DNA from: Lineus longissimus
Lineage: Eukaryota > Nemertea > Pilidiophora > Heteronemertea > Lineidae
Assembly: GCF_910592395.1 (NCBI RefSeq)
Contig: NC_088309.1
Span: 16,992,599-17,056,598 of the forward strand
Length of the DNA stretch: 64,000 bases
Direction: 5' to 3'
The notes beneath the pieces are model-generated. The model ran no database searches. It was not told where the DNA came from and saw nothing but the letters and a program-made list of their open reading frames with translations. A program made the translations under genes and the position numbers. This document shows, piece after piece, positions 46,101-56,100 of this stretch (within the stretch, counting starts at the first letter, position 1; the number at the start of each line of letters is the position of its first letter).

Positions 46101-48229
46101 TCAGCATTCATGACATTTTGACAAACGTTTTGTCATAAGACATCCAAATATCAAGTTTCAACCTACTAATCACTGGTGAACAAATGTGTCACCATTGTTA
46201 TAGCGGAAGGATACTTGGACGATGGACAAGACATGATGACACGCTAAAAATTTAATACGGTAACTCCAGGCTTGACAAAGAAAATTAACTTCCATGAATT
46301 TCAAATGTAATCGATAGTATAAAATAAGTCGGAGTGTAAGAATGTAAGCGAGGGCTCCAGAGGAAACTCCTTTCGTGGACACCTTTGTTGATTTAGTGTT
46401 TGCAGGACACCCTCTCCATTAAGGACACTAATTTAATTGCTCCCAAAAAGATAACTTCCATTCAATTTACCGTAACCTCTCTTATTGACAATTTTACTCG
46501 ACAGTCTCGAAGGTGCCCTTTATTAAAAGAGAGGTTATACTGTATGAAGATGTAGGTAGTACCATATTTCCCCTGTGCCGGTTCACCTGCACTGGCTACC
46601 AGTCAAGCTCAGGATCCAGTACAAGATTCTGCTCTTGGTGTTCAAGTGCTTGACTGGGGAGGCTCCAGGATATCTCAGATCCATGATTCAGTTAAGAAGG
46701 ATCGATCACCAAAGCCTTAGATCAGGATCTGCGATGTTCCTTGAGGTTCCTCGGTTGCCAGAATCTTGGTGGTTGTTCCTTTGCGGTAGCTGCTCCAAAA
46801 CTGAGATACCAGCTGCCGCAAAAGCTCCGTAACATTGATTCCCTCCAGACTTTCAAGTCCCTCCTAAGGGCCCACCTTTTTGCAGTTGCCTTTGGGGAAA
46901 AAAGCGCTTCAGAATACCCACTCGCTGAGTAATTGGAGCACTCTACAAATGCCAACAATGATTGATTGATTGATACCTTTCTCAACCTGTTGAACCAACT
47001 GAAGTGGTTCAGGTCCTAACAGTTCTTTTGTTTCAAGTTGGGCCAATTCATCAGCCGACAACCACTTGAACCCTTGTCCATTACTGATTGAAGTACATGA
47101 ACTGAGCGGATGGGTTAGAAATGTGACCTGGGTCACTTTGGCATCTGTGGCGGGTGATGTCTGGAAGTGGGTCCTCAGGACTCCCTGCAGGTGAACCTTG
47201 CATCCAGTTACCTGAAAAAGAAACAAAAGAATTACAAAAACAAAATATTTAAAAGTTAAAAACAAAACCTGAGCTGAGTTGTCATGTTTATATGCACTGG
47301 TACTATGATAAGTCCCCTGTCACCGATCTATTGAAAATTAACGTCAGTCATTTTCAAGTAAAAAGCATCCTGTAGAGCATCCTCGTACCAAGAAATGCGT
47401 GTAGGGGTGTTTTTTCGGACTGGAGTGTGGGACCAGCGCGGGGCACAGAGACCCCCTGATTAAGTCGGACCCCACAAGAGGCCCACGGGTTAAACTTCGC
47501 CAACACCCCGCACCACCACGCCATAGACCTTGAAATTACCGCGCACTGCACGGCCACACATTGAGCTTCTCGCTTTCCCGCCATGCCCACTCGCCGCAGT
47601 CCCAAGAGATCTTTATCATGGGAATTCAGAAATACCAGATAACTCCCGTCTTCAGACGAGAGTGCTGCTAGTGCGGGCGAGTTGAACCAAGGTGGAGCTG
47701 CATTATTATCTCTGAATAGTGAATGCTTGCGGAAAAGAACGAAAGGCACTTGCACTGGCGACGAAGTCTGACGACGGGGACGCCAGTATTAACCCCTCCC
47801 CCTACTTTTGAATGCATTTCTGCACAAATCTCAGGACCCGACCTCCCAAAAACTGGAAATCCAGCAAAAACCAGAAGATTTTCATGCCTGCCCAGATCAG
47901 ATCACGCCAAACTCCATGAACTCAGATCATAGGCCTACAATATCATACACTCATTACTCAAACTCTCATTGCTATAGACTAGTATTGTATTATGATCGAC
48001 GACGTGCCTGGTAAGCGATTCTCTGTGCAGCGGTCTTGAAAGTTTCTCCTTCTTGCAAAAAAGCAAAAGGAAGCCACAGTCCTTTATCATGATTTTTCAA
48101 AAATATATATCTTGAGTCTTCTTCGCGTGGAATAAGAAGACTGATCAAGTCTCCCGTTTCGCAAGAATTAGGCATAATTTCTGACTCTGAGTCAATTTCA
48201 GAACTTCTTCGCCGCTTCGAGCAGGCCAT
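31162..48229 (-). CDS. Nudix-like / EF-hand / PPP-family serine-threonine phosphatase, 15 exons
   Basis: Exons (minus): 48229-48008, 47211-46977, 45803-45687, 44858-44558, 43706-43623, 43179-43036, 40110-40069, 37849-37752, 36744-36500, 36214-36001, 35437-35200, 34423-34321, 33596-33457, 32781-32604, 31287-31162. All phases agree, giving 828 residues. Residues 1 to about 190 are Nudix-fold-like but lack the REUxEE catalytic glutamates. A canonical EF-hand loop ([12 protein letters not shown]) is at about 279-290, with a degenerate EF-hand before it. Residues 380-500 are a variable linker. A complete PPP domain follows: GDIHGN 567, GDYVDRG 599, GNHE 631, VHGG 685, RAHE 777, FSSSHYCGG near 802, all metal-binding residues present. 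Predicted calcium-regulated Ser/Thr phosphatase. RdgC/PPEF enzymes instead carry EF-hands after the catalytic domain. Intron 1 is GC-AG. The ATG at 48227-48229 is the first in frame. Introns hold a minisatellite, MITEs and transposon remnants. Domains beyond PPP and EF-hand are inferred. Confidence 0.88.
31586..32545. repeat. 42-bp minisatellite, about 22 copies, in the last phosphatase intron
   Basis: The unit aatcc(t/g)tgtttcagcagg...gcgtaaacaag is repeated almost without change. The main variation is one T/G position (cttgtt or ctggtt), distributed irregularly. Because 42 is a multiple of 3 and the unit lacks stops in some frames, it stays open on both strands for about 300 codons. Those frames are consequences of the repeat, not evidence of protein. 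It lies between phosphatase exons 14 (ends 32604) and 15 (starts 31287). Confidence 0.95.
34646..35080. mobile_element. MITE with imperfect about 45-bp inverted ends
   Basis: The left end atgtccccgggggaggggtc...gcacatccgtg and the right end cacggatgtgcc...gacccccgggatatgtcc are imperfect inverses. It lies in intron 11 of the phosphatase gene. Non-coding, no clear target duplication. Confidence 0.6.
35458..35635 (+). mobile_element. Pogo/mariner-like MITE, full-length copy
   Basis: CAGTGGAACCTCCCATAGCG to AGAGAAGTTCTACTG, same length as the copy at 29458-29635. Located in phosphatase intron 10, followed directly by a fragment of the GACCTTGAAAA repeat family. Confidence 0.75.
37013..37080 (+). 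mobile_element. Pogo/mariner-like MITE fragment
   Basis: ttgaaactcccttagcagacacctctctattatggacacc...ggacacaggtttt matches the first third of the family. The rest is missing. Confidence 0.6.
38393..38845 (-). pseudogene. N-terminal fragment of a piggyBac-like element protein
   Basis: From the ATG at 38845 the protein starts [17 protein letters not shown], then an acidic run ([11 protein letters not shown]). After that the sense-looking reading changes frame at a G run to an Asp/Ser-rich then GRGRGR-rich segment, giving a stop soon after. The copy at 63667 shows the same frame change, so it is ancestral to both or caused by homopolymer variation. Acidic N-termini of this type are usual for piggyBac transposases. 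The catalytic part is absent. The nominal open frame past 38486 runs out of the element. Confidence 0.5.
38486..38994 (-). mobile_element. PiggyBac-like non-autonomous element, complete copy (509 bp)
   Basis: The inverted ends begin CTCTTTCACTGCCA, bordered by TTAA at the right (38995-38998) and a one-base variant ATAA at the left (38482-38485). A subterminal palindrome AACGTTTTAAAACGTT and a second AACGTTT(C/T)GAAACGTT lie next to the right end. The minus-strand interior encodes the beginning of an acidic, Gly/Arg-rich protein from an ATG at 38845. The same element begins at 63513. TTAA targeting fits piggyBac (or another TTAA family). Confidence 0.7.
41068..41446 (+). repeat. Split tRNA-derived SINE sequence
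   Basis: At 41078-41127 a tRNA-like head reads gtggcatattggatagattgccagactcatgactgag. At 41395-41432 a tail reads cagactgagaggttgagggttcgaatccc, with a perfect B box (GGTTCGAATCC), then a T run. The two halves look like one SINE head split by about 270 bp, or two separate fragments. Located in phosphatase intron 6. Confidence 0.35.
46411..46543 (+). mobile_element. Pogo/mariner-like MITE, degenerate
   Basis: ggacaccctctccattaaggacactaattt ... agagaggttatactg, recognisable but with many substitutions and a lost left end. In phosphatase intron 2. Confidence 0.55.
46576..46978 (+). pseudogene. LINE (CR1/L2-type) ORF2 C-terminus with ATTG tail
   Basis: The plus-strand frame [20 protein letters not shown], then [11 protein letters not shown], with one frameshift after about 46750, then [19 protein letters not shown] and the terminal [12 protein letters not shown]. 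This is the standard C-terminal region of CR1/L2-like reverse transcriptase proteins. The copy ends in (ATTG)n at 46960-46975, the microsatellite-like 3' tail of such LINEs. It is 5'-truncated, as most LINE copies are. It lies next to the exon 2 donor of the phosphatase gene (46976), so the tail overlaps the intron start. Confidence 0.75.
47540..47773 (-). CDS. Possible alternative 5' exon of the phosphatase gene
   Basis: An open minus-strand stretch encodes [18 protein letters not shown], closely resembling [18 protein letters not shown] of exon 1. It ends with a GT donor (GCGCG/GTAATT at 47540/47539) in phase 0, the phase needed to join exon 2 at 47211. A possible acceptor (GTCGTCAG) precedes it at about 47768, also in phase 0. 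No in-frame ATG is visible between that point and the upstream stop. It may be a mutually exclusive duplicated exon, a non-ATG first exon, or a decayed duplicate. Its equivalent of the Nudix-box region is even less conserved. Confidence 0.45.
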
Positions 48230-49158
48230 ATTTTTGACAACTGTAGTCGGGGTAAGAACGCACGAAATTTGTCCTCGTCCACTGCATTCCTAATTTATAT
48301 TCTCTGCAGTGTAAATGTACAGCCAAATTGACCGCTGAAGGCGAGCTCAAATTTTCACTCGACTTCAGTCGAGTTAACCAGTTCGGGTAATTTACTGAAG
48401 CGCCACCTAACGCAATTTGTATTTGTCAACACCAGCACAAATTTGGTTTTCGATTTTTCGGTTTTCTACAAAACTACAGGAGCAGAGAGGGTTGTTTGCA
48501 GTGTGAGTATCTGAATAAGGTATTGAAAATTTGATAAAGTAGGGGTATACACCAAAAATGGCATTACATACCCAATTTGTTTTGTCCAGAAATAGGTTGT
48601 CTCCAGAAAGTTTACTGCACATTTTGTACACCTTTTTGTTGTGGTCAATAATCGGATTTTCTAAAGACTCCTCCAAAACTTGGCTTGTTTTGTTGTCACA
48701 GTCGCTTGACCGTGACTTGAACATTCGATACCACCACAAAATAAGTCTAGGCCTAACTACAGAATAGCCGGGACAATAGTAGCTCTGTCACTCTGTCCCT
48801 CTGTACAATACAATGCAATTCCTATCATATCATTTAGCACAGTGACAGTCCCGGCTATTTTCAATTTTGCAGTTGCTCCTAAGTCTATATAAATATAGGA
48901 TAGGAATAATTCAATCAATATGCTAGATCGCCATATCATGACAAATAATTGGCAATGCATGCGCCAGTGTGTACTAGCTGTTTGGCAGAATTTCCATCCG
49001 GCAATGCATGGCTAACTTTGACGGCAACCATTTTCCTTGTGAAAGCTGCAAAATGATTTCACAGGCCCATACATACAAAATCAACTTTCAATACAAGACT
49101 TAAGACGTTGGCCTGGAAGAGGCGACGGTACGTTTTAGACACTGCCACAACCTTCTAC

Positions 49159-49335
49159 TCTCCCACTATAGTCTAGATCCATGCACTTGATTGGGAAATA
49201 CGTTTAGATAACATGCTCATACTGTTGGTCGTCGTCACGTCACCATGCATTTTTACATTACTGTAACGTGACGTGACGCAACGTCTTCGTAAAACGTTGT
49301 TCCCAATCAAGCGCATGGATCTATGGTAGAGGGAG
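49159..49335. mobile_element. MITE with about 45-bp inverted ends
   Basis: Left end tcccactatagtctagatcc, continuing atgcacttgattgggaa; right end ttcccaatcaagcgcatgg, continuing atctatggtagaggga. Imperfect inverses around a centre that contains a second inverted pair (cgtcacgtcacc / cgtgacgtgacg). Non-coding. Confidence 0.7.
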
Positions 49336-49667
49336 TTTCAAAATGTAATCAAAGTGGTAATTTCCACAACAAAATCGTTGACACAAGCCTGAAAGTGACG
49401 TTCCATCCACAACATTTTTCATCCAATCAGATCATTCCAGTCCTCAGCGAATTTTATTTCACTCGGGCTTCAATGTTTGAGGCTAATATCGGCTTCATTT
49501 CCCCACAGATCTAATGTTAATTATCTAAAAGAAATTCGATGCCGTTCAGCGACACTTTGCATCTGAATTGTTTTTCTACACTAGTGACTAGGCGATTAGA
49601 AATGTTCAAGACTTCATATAAAGGTCCACAAGATTGCCCCAAGATCTTCAAAAAAATCCTGGTCTGG

Positions 49668-49735
49668 TGGCCAAATGGTAAGGACACTGGCCTATGACGC
49701 CAGCGTCCCCAGTTTAAAACTCACTGAGGTAAAAA
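49668..49735 (+). repeat. tRNA-like SINE fragment
   Basis: ggtggccaaatggtaaggacactggcc (A-box-like) followed by cagtttaaaactcactg (degraded B box). Too diverged for a functional tRNA gene. Confidence 0.4.
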
Positions 49736-50196
49736 TTTTTATTTTCTTATTCTTTCTGTGAATCTTATCATTTTTTAATAGTGATATTTGTTCATTTATC
49801 ATAAAAAAAGCGACTTTCACAAAAAAAATGACTGACAATATCATTCATTTTCCTTATATAGAAGTGAGATTTGTAAGATATGCCATATACCATAATATCA
49901 TTATGAACAAAAAATGTTGTGGATGCAAGGTCATTTTTCGCTGTTCAGTATACATCCACGGCTGTCCTGTAAATAACCCCTGCCAAATCTAATACGTACG
50001 ACACATTATGGCATGACAATAAACTATCGGGGGACATGAGATATCATGGTCAAATTCCAATAATGATGGAAATTTATTGAATTATATTTGCAGGCATCCA
50101 TCAAGATCCAAGCTCTAGTCCCAACAACTCTGAATTTGTCATCTGTACATTTGTAAAATAGGATAGGATTCACACCATTGTTCTCCTGATACTGGA

Positions 50197-53100
50197 ATGG
50201 CAAGCTTTGGTGATGATGTTAAACCTGATGACATAGGTAAGACTAAGAGCTTCGATATTCATATTCTTGGAGATCAAAACTACCAGTAAATCAGTCAAGG
50301 GACTTTTGTATACCCCAGTACTATGATGTAGGTTTTGATTTTATGATTTGGACTGTTTAACCCTTTGATCCCTGAGCTCCCTGGACCCCTTGACACCCTC
50401 CCCCAAACGAATTTGTTTTTGTTTTTATTGGCTTCACTTTAATTTTGCTACAGCCCCTTACATGTAGTGCGAAATTGCCAACATCGTAGACCTACGTCAT
50501 AAATAATCATGATAATTCTTTGTGCTGATCTCAGATGGCGTGGCGTTTGTATAATGGTTAATATGAATGAATGATATCGTCTGCTCAGTTTGGTTCACTC
50601 GTCATATGTTTTGGTCATGCTGTGCCATGCACAGGGGGAGTCATTCTACTATTGGAATGATGCCATTGATATTAAAACACATGGCTAGATACATAATGAA
50701 GGAAATACCCCTTGCGCAGGAGAGTTTTCATGTCTCCCACTCCATAACAAGATAATAAACTCCTTTGCAATGACATCGATTTTCTTTAAAAATATAAAAA
50801 TTTTATGATGGGAGATAAGATTTATCAAGTAAAGTTTCGAATAATACATGTACAAATCAACCAAATATCGATTTTTATGTCTGAAGATGACTTAACTAGG
50901 AGAGTTTCACAGTTTTGTGCTGTAAACTTACCCAAAAAGGGACAGGTTATTACAATATATTATTTGATTGTAGTTACATGTAGTTAGTTAGTAGTTTTTC
51001 ATATGTATGCTTTATTCTTTCAAACCAGGCAATGTAAACTTCATTTTATATCGTGAATAAAGTAATTTGTAATTTGTAATTCTTAAGTTTTCCTTCACCT
51101 ACATGATTTCAAGGCAAATTACAGCTGAAGACAAGTTCCCGGCAGTACAGTGCTAAAAAGTAAAGTTCAACTTAAAGGCCATATATCAAGGTTTGAAAAC
51201 ATGCTTGATACTCATGAAATATGTTGAGGGTTAAAAAAACAAGATCTCAGACATTAAAAAAATTCTAATAATAAAGTCATTATTTAGTTATTTCAATTTT
51301 CAATTTTAAACTATTTGAATTTCCCACCACACACAACTTTAGATTAGTTCCACATGTGGCCGCTAGGGATTTTTTGATGACGTAGATCAGGTCAGTCAGA
51401 ACAAAGCAAGATGGCTTCCGCATACAGTTCAGACAGTGAGAGCAGTGAATTTGAGGATGTTTTGGTCGATACAGAAGGATATTTAAACGTTGAGCCGTAC
51501 ATGTTCGACCCATTAATATCACTAGATCATAATGAGAGTGATCATTCGGACGAAAGTGATTAGAATTTGTGGTTAATCAATTTGCATGGCAGACCTGCCG
51601 ATATAGCAAAGAAGACATTGATAGACGGTTGCAGATGCATAACATGTATGATTTTTGAACAGACTAATGTTGCACAATATTGTTTCGCCTCGTCAGTGTT
51701 GTATCGCCAGTTATGTCATGACGCTGAACTACTATTGAAAAGTGACGGTATTATGCACAATCATCTTGACGTGACGATATAATGCCGTGCAACGTTAGAT
51801 AGGCCTAGATGTCAGATGACAATAATCTGTCATTGACAGTGGCTGTCACTGACACTGACCTGTGTCGCTGTCACCTTGCTATGGCTGGAACGCAAGAAGA
51901 CACTATGCGGTATCACAGGCCCCAATAGGGCCTACACATTATGTATAACAACCGACCTCAGCAGCCTCGGGCATTAAATGCAATTGACATGGTTGGAACA
52001 GCTGTTTTTAACAAGTGGCATTTAATATTCAGTTGGATGCAGATATCCGGCTTCATGTGATAATCCGTATCGATAAAGTGATCACTGCAAAGTTTGGTCG
52101 AAGGCCCAGGCTTCCAACACTCCAAACGTTTGCACTTCCGAATCCACAGCTTCCTCCTCTCTCGTTCAACTGGATTTGGAAATTCATGAAAATGGGTCCC
52201 ATCCGTCATTCGATTGTTCTTTGTGCTATCCTTGACACAATTTGGAGCCACACAATACACCATAGTGAATGAAACACATTACTTCCAGGTGTGCATAATT
52301 AATTAAGGCCCTCCTGCTTTTATGATTGCATGACATGTACAGATAACCTGATCTACATCACAACTTTTGCTGAACCCGCCGCCTGGCTCTGACAAGCCAG
52401 TTGCTAGCCTGATTAGGTAATCAAGTTGTCAAACACATAATTGGCTATATCTTCAAAATGGATGGAGCTAATTGAATTTGGTTTTCTGTATTGTATAAAG
52501 TGTTAGGTACACTTTTGAAATCGTCTTACAGCAGAAAATGGCAAAAAACCTTGATATATGGCCTTTAACTCTTGGTCAGATTTTCAGTACACTGCGGTAC
52601 ATAACTGTACAGGTATAAGGCCAAAAGTAGGTTGACCAAGACTAAACTTGCATATCACCCTGCACCAAGAATAATGCAAACATAATCCCAGTAATTAAAC
52701 TCAAGTGGCATGAAGTCAGCATCTCCGCTAAAGATAAACATTCAGGCTGTCATTCACTTCGGCCAACTATTTATGCCGAATCGGTAGATGTCGTCCTGAT
52801 CGTCCTGGGTAACGTTTAGGACACTAAACATTAGTTTGAAATCTGCACATTTTCAGCTCACCTCTTAGCAGAGGTGAGCTTATCCCATACCGTGGCATCC
52901 GTCGTCCGTCGTCGTCGTCGTCGTCGTCGTCGTCCGTCGTCCGTTAGCAGGGCACGTTTTGTAACTGTTAGAGCTATTGAGTTGAAACCTGGTACACATG
53001 TACCCTTATGTAATGACACCTTGGAGACCAAGTTTCGGTCCGATTCGTTTCATGGTTTGGCCACCAGGGGGCCAAACGTTAAAAGTGAAAATATGCAATA

Positions 53101-56100
53101 TCTCCCTTAATAGTAGTCGGGAAATTTTGAAAAAAATGTGGTAGGTACTTCTAGCAAAGGTGCATCATATATCCTCCGGGTTTTCGATTTGCCCTCCTTT
53201 TCAAGGTCACAGAGGTCAAATACTGTAAATTGGCCGTTAGGATGTAACGATGGCACGTTTCTAAACTGCAATGACTATTGATCCCAAATTTGGTACACAT
53301 TTACCCCTTAGTCAGGTAATCTCAGGGACCGAAGTTTGGTCCAATATGATTCACCACTTGACCACCAGGGGGCAAAATCCAAAAACCTTAAAAATTTGAT
53401 TATTCCTTAACTTCTTGCCCGATTGCCACCAATTTGATATCATGGGTACATCTAACCGCCATACAATATATGTCACACAGGTTTTTAATTTGACCTTCTT
53501 GTCAAGGTCACAGAGGTCAAATGGCGTAAATTGGCCGTCAGGCCGTAACTATGGCACGTTTCTTAACTGCAATGACTATTGATCACAAATTAAGTACACA
53601 TGTACCCCTTGGTCAGGTGGTCTCAGGTACCGAAGTTTGGTGCGATCTGATTTGCCGTTTGGCCTCCAGGGAGGGGGCCAAATCCTAAATTCTTCAAAAT
53701 GCCATTATTCCTAGTATTACTTGCCTGATTGGCACCAATTTTATATCATAGGTACATCTAATTCTAACAACCATTCAATGTGTCACCCGGGTCTTCTTTG
53801 ATTTGACCTACTTTTCAAGGTCACAGAGGTCGAATGTACTGTAAATTGGCCATTTTGGGGAAATTGTAATTGCTTGGACCTACATCAAACCTAACACTAC
53901 ATGACACAATACCATGCTCTTTATCCATCTTTCCTCCACATGAGGTGAGCACAATGGCCCTGGCCATTTCATTTCAACCTGTGGGCGAGGTTCTTGAAAA
54001 TGGTACTTTAGTTTTTTGCAGTGCACAAATTTATGACATTTATCGAAATGGCTTTCAAAGTTTTTGTTGATGGTTTAAAAGCGTATTTAGTCCCGTCGTT
54101 TAGAGAGGCCACTTTCGTATCTAAAGGCAGAGAAATTAAAAAGAAATTGATTGATGTCATGAATGGTGAATTTAAACTCCGTGAGGGGCAAAACAGATCA
54201 ATGTCATGAATGTCGCCAGAGCACGATTCTGTGTAATTTTTAGGATTACCCAGGTTGGTCCTGGGTAATGTTTTGGTATACCCAGGACGACATCTACCGA
54301 TTCGGCACTATCCTTCAGATAAACATTCAGGGTGTCATTCACCTCGGCCAACTATTTATAGTATCCTTCAAAGTATAATGATTCTGGCATAGTTCCTATT
54401 TTAACTGTACTATTGACTTGGAGCTTCAGAGATAATGGAAAATGATAACATGAATAACATGGCACTTGATTGGCCTTTAAAATCATGTCCATGTTATAGT
54501 TATTTATGTTTCTACCAAGTATTGATTAGAGATACTTGATTCTACTCATGTACATACATGCACATGTTACTTTTATGATGGGCTTAAGATGGGTCAGACA
54601 GCTGTCCTAGTTTCCTGATGATATTTAAGGCCATATCTCTGTGTCCTTACCTTATTACTAGACTAGACACTATTTTGAAAACTATTCCTAGACAGCATTG
54701 AGGATAGTTGTGAAAATGCCAGTGAAAGTGCAAGGTAGGGCCTAACAGCTGTAATATGTAAATTTCTGTCTTCATTTTTGCAAGTGTGAAATCGTGTCCG
54801 TTGCTGAATCAAGTTCTTGGGGTGATGAGTCCAATGAAGGAACTTACAGGGTGGTACAAAAACTGTCTCCATTCTATGATGTTTTCATAGCAAAATGAAT
54901 ATGTTTTTGATCTTTTCAGCTGAACTGTAGTTGGACAAATTTTTAGCTACAACCATGAATTGATATTTTATTTAGGGAAAGAGAAGGTCAAGTTCATCAA
55001 GGCCCTGCTCTGTATAAAGGACTATTTGTCTGTTTGTTCCACTAACCCTCCTAGGTCGATGATGCAATGTTAACCAAACTTTGTACACACCTGCTGATTG
55101 ATCCTGATCTGTTTAAAGGGGTACACCGTTCGTAATTCATAAATCCACTTATACACAATGCCGTAGTGCAGTTATTATAAATACAAATTTGTTGAAACTT
55201 TGTATTTATAGTATTTGTATATCTGTCTAGAGAAAGGCAATGCTGAAATTTATATTTAGTATGTATATACGCAATCGAGAATTTTCAAATTCAATTACAA
55301 ATTCAAAATTTTTAACGAAAGGCGTACGCCTTTGAAATTTCAAAGGTCAAGGTCACCCACCGTCATAAGCCACATGTTACACCAAACTTGACATGACACA
55401 CATTTCGACTCACATGACACACATTTCAAAACAACTCTCTTTCTTCATGAACTGCCTACATTTGCAAATGTCAATGCCTTCATGTCAGAGATTATAAAAG
55501 TTCACATCACACCATTTCTTTGGCACCACACATCACAAATTCAAAGTTCTTATTCTTACGCGAGTGTTCAAACTGTGTGCTCCCAAGACATTCACCATAA
55601 ACTAGTGTCACCAATATGTGATGTCACCGTAGCCCTCCAACCAGTGCTGTTTTCTACTTGCCACTCCCCATGTGGCTAGCCAGTGAGAGTGTGAGATGTG
55701 AATGACCAGGGCAGCATCAAGTCTGTACATGTGCCTGTTCCACGGATATGACCAATCTTTTCTAAGCTAATGTTTTCCAACTTTCAGACCAAGCCCTGCA
55801 GATTGCTGAGCTGCGGCCGAGGAATTACCCAGCAGCCCAAAAGGCTGGCTGTGAGACCTGGTCAACCGCCTGGTCTCCTCATGGTAACCTGTTTGCCTGG
55901 TCATGTGGGACCAGAATTGTGAAAATTGTACCATGGTACAAAATAAAATACAACAGGTGAGACAAGTTTTGAATTTACCATGTTTACTGATGTGTTTCTC
56001 TGGCTAAGATTATTACATGTTAGGTGAAGTGGTTCAATCATAGCCACGGTACAATTATGACCCCTACAGTGGTCATCCGCAGTAATGCACAGGTAGGCTA

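Larger units (their letters stand above)
48230..50196. promoter_or_regulatory. Divergent intergenic region between the phosphatase and WSB genes
   Basis: About 1.97 kb separates the two start codons, which face away from each other. A bidirectional promoter or two promoters must lie here or in unseen 5' exons. No unambiguous TATA or initiator was identified. It contains a MITE (49159-49335) and a tRNA-like fragment (49668-49735). Confidence 0.4.
51176..52564. mobile_element. Kolobok-like DNA transposon copy 2, in WSB intron 1
   Basis: Same ends and TTAA duplication (51172-51175 and 52565-52568) as the copy at 26722-28111. It is 1389 bp, with only a few dozen differences by eye. The high identity implies recent activity. 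Confidence 0.85.

Noticed and set aside
48407-48739. Minus-strand frame of 110 codons upstream of the phosphatase gene
   Set aside because: Contains some Cys and a KKVYKMC string reminiscent of transposon zinc ribbons, but no complete motif, no splice support and no repeat ends. Not enough to call.
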